A DNA stretch of 64,000 nt from Tritrichomonas musculus (Eukaryota > Parabasalia > Tritrichomonadida > Tritrichomonadidae). Below the pieces are notes generated by a model. That model searched no databases. It was not told the DNA's origin and worked only from the letters and a program-made list of their open reading frames with translations. The translations under genes and the position numbers were made by a program. Below are positions 58,601 to 64,000 of this stretch, piece after piece; the stretch's first letter is position 1; the number at the start of each line of letters is the position of its first letter. Where the stretch lies: the NCBI GenBank assembly GCA_039105265.1, contig JAPFFF010000008.1, forward strand, positions 3,348,001 through 3,412,000, in the 5' to 3' direction.

Positions 58601-61021
58601 GGTGAAGTGAGACGGAATAGACGTAGTAAATTGCCAGTTGCATCATCAAGCTTATCACGCACTTTAAATGATAAAGAAACCAATAATATTGAAGATGATT
58701 TTGATAGCGATTATGACGAATACGAAGAATACGAAAATGCCGATTCAATAAAAAATTTGAAGACATACAATATTGATAAAATGATAAATTATGCAAATTC
58801 AAACCCAAGGAAATTTACTGAAATGCAAGTTGAAACATTAGAAGATCTTCGTGATTTTGGGCAAGATCTTTATAATTGTCAAATGAGCTATGATGCAAAT
58901 AACGCTATGGATATAGTTCCTCTTCCAGATGATCCATTGACTGTAAAGAAGTCAATTATGCCGCTTCCAAGTTACTTACATAAAGCAGCAAAACGATACA
59001 TCGATATTGTTCCAGTCGATTCATATTTAATTACAGACAAAGATAATATTTTTAACGGATTTAATTATAATACAGATAAAATTTTTGGCATGGAGAATTT
59101 GTTAAGTAAAAGTCTTAACAATAATAATAATAAAAATGATGAAGATAATAAAAATGATAATAATAATAAAAAAGATGATGATAATAAAAACAACGATAAA
59201 GATAATGATAATTCGTCACAAAAAACTAAAAGATCTAGGAGATCACATGTTGATGAAAAAGATAAAGAAGTTATTTCAGGTACAGAAAAAAAGAAAAATA
59301 GTCATCATGGTGAACATAAAAAGCATCGTCATAAACATAAGAAAAATAAAGATGATAAAGAAGTTGAGGAATCAAATGACAAAAAACCAGATGATGCAAA
59401 AAGTACAAAATCTGGCAAGAAAAGCAAAAGAAATAAAAGCAAAGAAAAGCCAGAAAAAGCCAAAAAATACAATAAAGAAGAAAGCTCAAAAGAAGATCAA
59501 TCTAAAAGTCCAACTAAAAATAGTAAAAATCAAAGTCCAAGCAAAGCCAAAGAAGATAAGAGCAAAAATATTAAGAAAGTTGAAGATAAGCCTAATGAAG
59601 ATAGCATGGCTGACATAAGAGATAAATTTAAATTGAAATATTCGGATTATGATGTTGTTGATGGAAAATACAATTATAGAAATATTATTAATTTAGCTTA
59701 TATAACCCAAAAGAAGAGATATAACGAATCTAATTTTGTAATTATTGATGATTCAGAATATGATTTAGATGATCCCTCAGATGTTGAAGGTGCAATTAAT
59801 AACAGCGCAGATGAGTTAAATGATGAACTTCCAGCGATTCCAGAAATCTTATCTAAACCGAGTACATTAAATAAGACACCAAACCGAGATTTAAAATTTA
59901 CAATCAATTCTCAATTGATAAGAACGCCGCTTTCTAAACTGAAAATAACTTATAATACTGAAGTAAAAGGTATTTCAAGTTCACCTTTAACACAATCAAT
60001 GTTATTTTTTGAAAAGAACGATATTGAAAATGAATTCAATTCTAGTATAATTGGATCTGCTTCCACATCGAGCATTTTAATTGATATGCAGAAAGAAAAG
60101 GCAGCCAAAAAATTAAAGAAAGAAAAAAGCGACAAAAAATCGAAAAAAAGCAAGAAAGAAGGCAAAGATAAGAAAGGCAAGAAAGATAAGAAAAATAGTA
60201 AAGATAAAAAAGATAAAAAAGATGAGAAAGATAAGAATGATGAAAAAGATATTAAAGATAAGAAAAGTAAGAAAGATAAGAAAAGCAAAAAAAGAGATAA
60301 AACAAATGAATCAGAAGAATTTAAGAAAATTACAGTTGTTGAGCCAAAATCACCGGCAAATCGTTCAAATATCAGTAGCTATTTATCATTGCCTCCAAAT
60401 CAGTCAGCAATTCATGATTCTCTTATCTCAAGTAATTCAATTCTACTCGGAAAGCAGTCTAGCATGTCTCGTCCTCAAATACCACCACCACTTATACCTG
60501 CCTCTTCATTAGGCACAACGCTCAACTATGGAAGCAGAATTCCTCCTCCAATGAATTTGAAGAATGAAAAAGATGTCAGTAACAGTAGCCTCTCATCTTT
60601 AGAGTTTCAATCAGTGAGCAAAAAGCTACCATTCATTCCTCCACCTCTAGATGACTCTCCAATTGCGCAAAGAGGCATTAATAATAATAATGATGATGAC
60701 GACGACGACGATGACAATAATAATGATGTTAATAATAATAATGATGTTAATAATAATAGTGATGATAATAATAATAGTGATGATAATAATAATAGTGATG
60801 ATAATAATAATAGTGATGATAATAATAATAGTGATGATAATAATAATGATGATGATAATAATAATAGTGATGATAATAATAATGATGATGATAATAATAA
60901 TAGTGATGATAATAATAATGATGATGATAATAATAATAATAATAATAATGATGTTAATAATAATAATGATAATAATATTAATGATGATGATAATGATGAC
61001 AGTACTGAAGATGAAAGTTAA
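55667..61021 (+). CDS. CARMIL-like leucine-rich-repeat protein with low-complexity tail
   Basis: A 1784-residue protein. Residues about 1-130 look like a PH-type domain (YAMALTPNSILFLRYKTVKT, VSYDDSNNCYSIETKN). Then come irregular leucine-rich repeats over about 200-610 (LRSLNLSNIDLSL, EILNLEINNTKFSFKSLSHI, ELSLDDTNL), in the PH-plus-LRR order of CARMIL proteins, which bind capping protein and promote actin assembly. A region of about 620-800 is helical. The last 950 residues are disordered, with Lys-rich and Asp/Asn-rich tracts and a proline patch (RPQIPPPLIPASS, PPPLDDSP) typical of actin regulators. The end is a (NNNSDD)-type repeat coded by a DNA tandem array. I see no certain capping-protein motif, so CARMIL is likely, not proven. 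The start at 55667 is the first Met. Confidence 0.62.
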   Translation: MVWMNKSPRFTIKDSPKYIKFLSSLNMHALTIIPCNTLSLHDNMRKYAMALTPNSILFLRYKTVKTDISILRDIPLMNIVAVSYDDSNNCYSIETKNRDTFAIQSPDFEIFFHEMNIFFTRLMYQFPKGREIKVSGFTPIKMQKLAAQPPNISLLRYEATVVQYSSNLSLELGRNFFDFETTSRCFFNFEKYGDPVMHPNILSSPLIAEKMLSVISFKGIAPKIVCKAIRTFLKYTKSLSTIILEEYEDIQFEQFNFETIPNPNVVSWTFKNVFTSNKYIHRIPLFFREFSFYQTDIQKFHIEGFVFDKEVTSSFLKLITESPVFHTLEFLIMRNLFVIPDEDVLFIYNNIVSSLNYLNVLFDFELSFNNEPPSFELKNGIFNFVDIDSLRSLNLSNIDLSLVESHIHLPQEILNLEINNTKFSFKSLSHILESISIFKHNLCISFKNMEMSENDWKQFYVFCEEWEPLTNIAEINWSGNPIPENFVSTFCKIFLPLETLRVFQYNETMTSDSINIFSEICDHLEEGNLWGLELSGGQIKETRLGENLIPFIKEISRLTTIEHLNISSHSLNEEDIFSIIGILKESLKMLRELSLDDTNLKNRKQFYNVYRNVFAAFALKAIQRPLVDMNRLFDPSEPGKDSYAKFKKDMQMTKVPSVRRVRTTFYYHSSDIFEKFQLFYLNYPCSIIIDYPDNYGWLTPLDPIAVVVRSVYSRTFKRPKNKFRFHQIDSIQSPFNDPKTIEAPNLFKTPPLLENFKKFVAENLDAYDDDDISEIGNAYETVGPTTILTRYKGLMNADFAIMLNDIEIISQVMSKEAQNFEAEEKKKYKYRKRRHSKRRSFDGSTSVTFSVSSFSDLNETINRSMDEDSVFDEQFRSAVKIHRPTEYVSKDGVSLFKTKCTDLLVEIGKDPDTSHALRNKSDSNQKNGNNDNEQENNNSSNKNDGSKNKKGVNDVYEKYLNESINGHPRILVKKRLKRGEVRRNRRSKLPVASSSLSRTLNDKETNNIEDDFDSDYDEYEEYENADSIKNLKTYNIDKMINYANSNPRKFTEMQVETLEDLRDFGQDLYNCQMSYDANNAMDIVPLPDDPLTVKKSIMPLPSYLHKAAKRYIDIVPVDSYLITDKDNIFNGFNYNTDKIFGMENLLSKSLNNNNNKNDEDNKNDNNNKKDDDNKNNDKDNDNSSQKTKRSRRSHVDEKDKEVISGTEKKKNSHHGEHKKHRHKHKKNKDDKEVEESNDKKPDDAKSTKSGKKSKRNKSKEKPEKAKKYNKEESSKEDQSKSPTKNSKNQSPSKAKEDKSKNIKKVEDKPNEDSMADIRDKFKLKYSDYDVVDGKYNYRNIINLAYITQKKRYNESNFVIIDDSEYDLDDPSDVEGAINNSADELNDELPAIPEILSKPSTLNKTPNRDLKFTINSQLIRTPLSKLKITYNTEVKGISSSPLTQSMLFFEKNDIENEFNSSIIGSASTSSILIDMQKEKAAKKLKKEKSDKKSKKSKKEGKDKKGKKDKKNSKDKKDKKDEKDKNDEKDIKDKKSKKDKKSKKRDKTNESEEFKKITVVEPKSPANRSNISSYLSLPPNQSAIHDSLISSNSILLGKQSSMSRPQIPPPLIPASSLGTTLNYGSRIPPPMNLKNEKDVSNSSLSSLEFQSVSKKLPFIPPPLDDSPIAQRGINNNNDDDDDDDDNNNDVNNNNDVNNNSDDNNNSDDNNNSDDNNNSDDNNNSDDNNNDDDNNNSDDNNNDDDNNNSDDNNNDDDNNNNNNNDVNNNNDNNINDDDNDDSTEDES
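60680..60998 (+). repeat. Tandem array of AAT/GAT triplets within the CARMIL-like gene
   Basis: A near-perfect array of AAT, GAT and AGT triplets. Its core is an 18-base unit (AATAATAATAGTGATGAT) repeated five or more times, with an 18-base variant ending in GATGATGAT interleaved. It codes for Asn and Asp with occasional Ser and stays in frame. It is expected to vary in length between strains. Confidence 0.9.
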
Positions 61022-61463
61022 GGGTGTCAGATTGGGCATGCCAAACCTATTGCCATTTCTTATTTGGGGAAGTGGGAATTTGTTAAAATTTAATTCTGAA
61101 GTGCGGAGTTTTATCTCTCAAAAAGTTGTGTTTTAAAGTATTAATATTTTATATAATAATTGATTTTTAATTTGTTTTATAATTAATACATAATATATAT
61201 TCGAATGTTAATACAAAATTACCAAGAAATGCCTTATTTTTTATGGTATCATAAAAATATGAATTTTTTGTTTTTTATATCAGAGATATCCTTGTTCAGA
61301 AATAATAGATTGATTTTTATTCATCTATTAAAAAAATTTATGCTAAAGAACTGTATCATTTCAGGTGATACTTGGAGAGTTATTTTGATTGTAAGTTTTG
61401 GTCTCACAAAATTCAATGTGATATTCAAAATTTTGAATAATTATTTGTTCATTAATTTCTGAT
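61022..61463. other. Spacer
   Basis: About 440 bases. An 85-codon plus-strand frame (61205-61462) ends just before the next start. It is Phe/Ile/Leu/Asn-rich, as chance frames in AT-rich DNA are, so I do not call it a gene. Confidence 0.4.
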
Positions 61464-63245
61464 ATGTCCTTAGATTTATATGATGATTTAAAAGAAGAAG
61501 TTGCTTTAAATGATTATTCAGATGTTCAAATTCGTTTTGTCATTAATGGTGAAGAGATTGTTTGTAATAAAATCTTATTTTGCTTACAAACACGCTTTAA
61601 GTTTTTTCAAAATCAAACAAAACCAATTGAAGTGAAATACAAGCATGCTACAGTTGAATCTGTCCAAATATTTGTAAATTGGATTGAGTCTCGAAACAAA
61701 CATTTGCCGCAATTAGATACAAAAACATACCTAATTTTAGCAGTATTGTCAAATACTTATGGAATTGAAAGACTTTCTCATGAAATTTATGAAATATTAA
61801 AAACAGAAAGGGAAAAAGCTATAGAACCTGTTGTTAAGTTAGATAAAAATATTTTATCAATTGATATTAACCAACATAAAGATGATATCATAAATAACAT
61901 AGATAAATATATATATTATGATAAGCCGCGGTCATCAGTTTATATTTCTCCTTATATATCCATTCTGAAAGAGCTTCAATATGAGGATAAAATCGAAATA
62001 TTAAAAAAAGCAATTGAAAAAGGGAAAAATCCAAGTTTAATTTCATCTTTTCAAATATTTTCTAAGACAGAATTATTGAATCATGATATAAGAAATGACC
62101 TATGCTGCCTATTTCAAAAATCTAATACAGGCTTATTACTTTTTTTTTCGTTTTATCTTTCAAAAAATAAAAAAAAAATTGATTTCGATTCAGATTCATT
62201 TCTGGATCACGAATTTGCGCCAAATTTATGTGGTGAAAATATAAAATCAGAAGATGTTGAGTTACAGATTAATAGTGACAATAAATTAACTGAGTTAAGA
62301 AGCCTCCAAGATCAATTTACAAATCTCAAGTCTAAATCATCAGATTTATTTAAAAAAAAAGAGGAATTAAATAAAGAATACACACAAAAGGATGACTTAA
62401 TTGAAAGTATCAACAAAGAGGTGAAATCTGGTAATAGTGACTGTTTAGAACAGTTAAATCAGATTAAGAAAATAAAAAATACAATTAATCAGCCTAGTTA
62501 TATCGCAATTTCAAAAAATTATCCAAAGATACAAGTAAAAGTCAAAAAAATTGATAATTATAAAGAAATTTATAGTGATGCTATAAAAAAAATTGATAAT
62601 CGCATGCTCATGCAATATATTTTCACTAAGATATATCTTTACAATCAATCTTTTCAATATGTGAATGACTCTTTTTTATCAGAGTCAATAGACCAGATTA
62701 ATTTAAAAAAAAAAAACTATTTTTCAGTTAAGCATTTTGAAAATTTATACGAAAGTAGTCCAAATCCAATTAAAAACGATGGTATCACTTCGCTGATTTT
62801 AGATTTTGATGATAAATATATTTTCCATCCTCTTTATTATGAACTTGGATTCTATGGTCAACCATCTGATTATTCTTGGGAAATTTTTGCGAATTTTAGG
62901 ATAATTGATTTTAAAAAAATATCTGAAAATATAAATAAAAATGATAATTCATCGTATTATAAATTCAATGAAGAAAATGATGATGTCCAAAATGGCGAAT
63001 GGCATTTAATTGATAAGCATACGTATAAAGATACAAAATTGCTTCCTCATCCTGATGATTCATATAATTGCTTATGGGATGATCCATTTATATTAAAATT
63101 TAAATTTCCTCCAACACTGTTTCCTAATTCGATAAAGCTACATTTGATACCAAATCAAAATAATGAAAATCAAAGATGTCTGAAGCAATGTTTCAATCAT
63201 TTTAGAGTTGTTGGTATTACTAACAAAGATATTGAAAATAAATAA
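61464..63245 (+). CDS. BTB-like protein with coiled coil and C-terminal beta domain
   Basis: A 593-residue protein. The N-terminus (YSDVQIRFVINGEEIVCNKI, then FCLQTRFKFF) has the D-V-x-x-x-V..G..I..HK..L..RS.FF layout of a BTB/POZ domain (residues about 15-115), in a divergent form with Cys-Asn in place of His-Lys. A helical part is followed by a coiled coil at about 275-345. The C-terminal 200 residues include SLILDFDDKYIFHPLYYELG, YSWEIFANFRIID, NGEWHLIDKHTYKD and HLIPNQNNENQRCLKQCF with FRVVGI. They look like the beta-sandwich found with BTB domains in a large trichomonad family. It is probably a scaffold or ubiquitin-ligase adaptor; the partner is unknown. Confidence 0.6.
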   Translation: MSLDLYDDLKEEVALNDYSDVQIRFVINGEEIVCNKILFCLQTRFKFFQNQTKPIEVKYKHATVESVQIFVNWIESRNKHLPQLDTKTYLILAVLSNTYGIERLSHEIYEILKTEREKAIEPVVKLDKNILSIDINQHKDDIINNIDKYIYYDKPRSSVYISPYISILKELQYEDKIEILKKAIEKGKNPSLISSFQIFSKTELLNHDIRNDLCCLFQKSNTGLLLFFSFYLSKNKKKIDFDSDSFLDHEFAPNLCGENIKSEDVELQINSDNKLTELRSLQDQFTNLKSKSSDLFKKKEELNKEYTQKDDLIESINKEVKSGNSDCLEQLNQIKKIKNTINQPSYIAISKNYPKIQVKVKKIDNYKEIYSDAIKKIDNRMLMQYIFTKIYLYNQSFQYVNDSFLSESIDQINLKKKNYFSVKHFENLYESSPNPIKNDGITSLILDFDDKYIFHPLYYELGFYGQPSDYSWEIFANFRIIDFKKISENINKNDNSSYYKFNEENDDVQNGEWHLIDKHTYKDTKLLPHPDDSYNCLWDDPFILKFKFPPTLFPNSIKLHLIPNQNNENQRCLKQCFNHFRVVGITNKDIENK

Positions 63246-63442
63246 AATTTTATGGAAAATATATTATTCCGTAAAGCAATCGGCATTCATTACCATTAAA
63301 ATTAATTGTAATAAACATGTGAATTTATTTTAATATATTTTTAAAGATTATTTAATGATAGATGTGTTAGATTTCTAGTATTTAGTAGGGAAAGCTTAAG
63401 GGTTATGCTTTTTATCTCTATTTAATAACATCATATAAAAAA

Positions 63443-64000
63443 TTATGCGATTTCATCATATTTTGCTTGAGTATTTGCGGCAAGTGGAAAATGGCCGCAT
63501 TTAACAATATATAAGAAACCTGTAGTGACGCATGCAATGAATTCTTTCCAAAATTCAACATTTGGAAATGTAATTTTGCCATTTTTAATGAATTCAACAA
63601 GTAATCCTATAACAATGTATAAAATTATGGTAGAAAGAAGAATAATCAAGAAAATTGCTCCGCCTGTTATTTTTTTGTCTTTTGAATCAAATGAACAAAA
63701 ATTCTTTGAATACACATTGAAGCTTAATTGAGTACCTACTAAAGAAACGGAATTAGAAATAGAAATTGAAGTATCTGTTGATTTTCCTTCTGAATCACAT
63801 CGGTAATTGACTGATGCTGTTCTTTTCCTATCGCCTTTATAATGAACTCCGACTTCTCCAAAATATTCAATAAATGTCAAATTATTCTCAATTAAACCAT
63901 AAGCAATGCAATCATTATATACGTCATTTTTCTTATCTGTTTTTATTTCTTCGCATAGCCAAACTGTAGCATTTGTATCGCCATCACATTGGGATTTTGT
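63443..64000 (-). CDS. Atg27/mannose-6-phosphate-receptor-like membrane protein, N-terminus cut by window edge
   Basis: The frame is open on the minus strand from the window edge to the stop at 63443, giving 185 residues. The internal Met at 63880 is not the start, because WLCEEIKTDKKNDVYNDCIA precedes it in frame. The lumenal part has Cys-rich MRH-type features: GVHYKGDRKRTASVNYRCDS, then LSFNVYSKNFCSF. A single membrane helix (GGAIFLIILLSTIILYIVIG and onward) and a short cytosolic tail follow, with the FPNVEFW segment and a glycine-containing second hydrophobic stretch common in Atg27 and cation-dependent M6P receptor relatives. The role is likely sorting of lysosomal or vacuolar cargo in the Golgi-endosome system. 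The signal peptide would lie outside the window. Confidence 0.72.
   Translation of the reverse strand, partial: TKSQCDGDTNATVWLCEEIKTDKKNDVYNDCIAYGLIENNLTFIEYFGEVGVHYKGDRKRTASVNYRCDSEGKSTDTSISISNSVSLVGTQLSFNVYSKNFCSFDSKDKKITGGAIFLIILLSTIILYIVIGLLVEFIKNGKITFPNVEFWKEFIACVTTGFLYIVKCGHFPLAANTQAKYDEIA

Noticed and set aside
60647-61039. Isoleucine-rich frames on both strands over the triplet array
   Set aside because: Produced by reading the AAT/GAT repeat in other frames.
61205-61462. 85-codon frame before the BTB-like gene
   Set aside because: Low-complexity Phe/Ile/Asn composition expected by chance in AT-rich DNA; no domain or conserved motif.
1-64000. CRISPR arrays, bacterial operons or riboswitches
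   Set aside because: No regularly spaced repeats, no Shine-Dalgarno pattern, and a clear eukaryotic gene set.

Overview
The window reads as nuclear DNA of a parabasalid flagellate, most like a Tritrichomonas-type trichomonad. This rests on several observations. The DNA is very AT-rich, and nearly all genes are intronless and packed on both strands with short spacers. The single clear intron carries the trichomonad-style signals GTATGT at its 5' end and a fused TTCTAACACATAG at its 3' end. Elongation factor 2 has an altered diphthamide loop, and the transposons (mariner, MULE, pogo/Tigger and Polinton remnants) are families well known from trichomonads. The species call is inference; no rRNA gene is present to settle it.

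Layout. From 1 to 12.2 kb there are housekeeping and regulatory genes: an EF-hand protein cut by the window edge, EF-2, a tRNA-Ser(GCU), a DNA polymerase delta small subunit, an ankyrin gene broken by AT-rich inserts, a DENN-domain protein, a multipass membrane protein and a TKL-type kinase. From 12.2 to about 22 kb there is a transposon nest without a recognisable host gene. It holds two inverted copies of a short non-autonomous element, a whole mariner with terminal repeats, a pogo/Tigger-type transposase remnant split by one of the short elements, a decayed MULE with terminal repeats and target duplication, a Tc1-like remnant and a Polinton-type integrase fossil. From 22 to 64 kb host genes resume: a LIM-like protein, a second DENN protein, a 4-TM protein, a RasGAP-like protein, a type II membrane protein, a Rim15/IRE/Greatwall-like kinase with the intron, an SLC12 cation-chloride cotransporter, a TTC25/ODAD4-like TPR protein, a LisH-like protein, a CHD1-type chromatin remodeller, a coiled-coil protein, a Glu-rich protein, a CARMIL-like leucine-rich-repeat protein, a BTB-like protein and an Atg27/mannose-6-phosphate-receptor-like membrane protein cut by the right edge.

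How the genes work together. There are no operons. The genes serve translation (EF-2, tRNA), replication (Pol delta), membrane traffic (two DENN proteins, the MRH-type receptor), signalling (two kinases, RasGAP), actin and flagellar function (CARMIL-like, TTC25-like) and chromatin (CHD1). Several starts are preceded within 15-70 bases by an AACG-type motif (TTAACGTA, TTAACGG, TTTAACCGTTTA) that could be a Myb-bound core promoter element.

I found no obvious new multi-gene system. The observations that most deserve a second look are the EF-2 loop change, a short inverted-repeat element family with an exact 8-base target duplication, the MULE ends, the hairpin-dense gap at 53.1-53.95 kb, and the ankyrin gene whose inserts fall at repeat boundaries.
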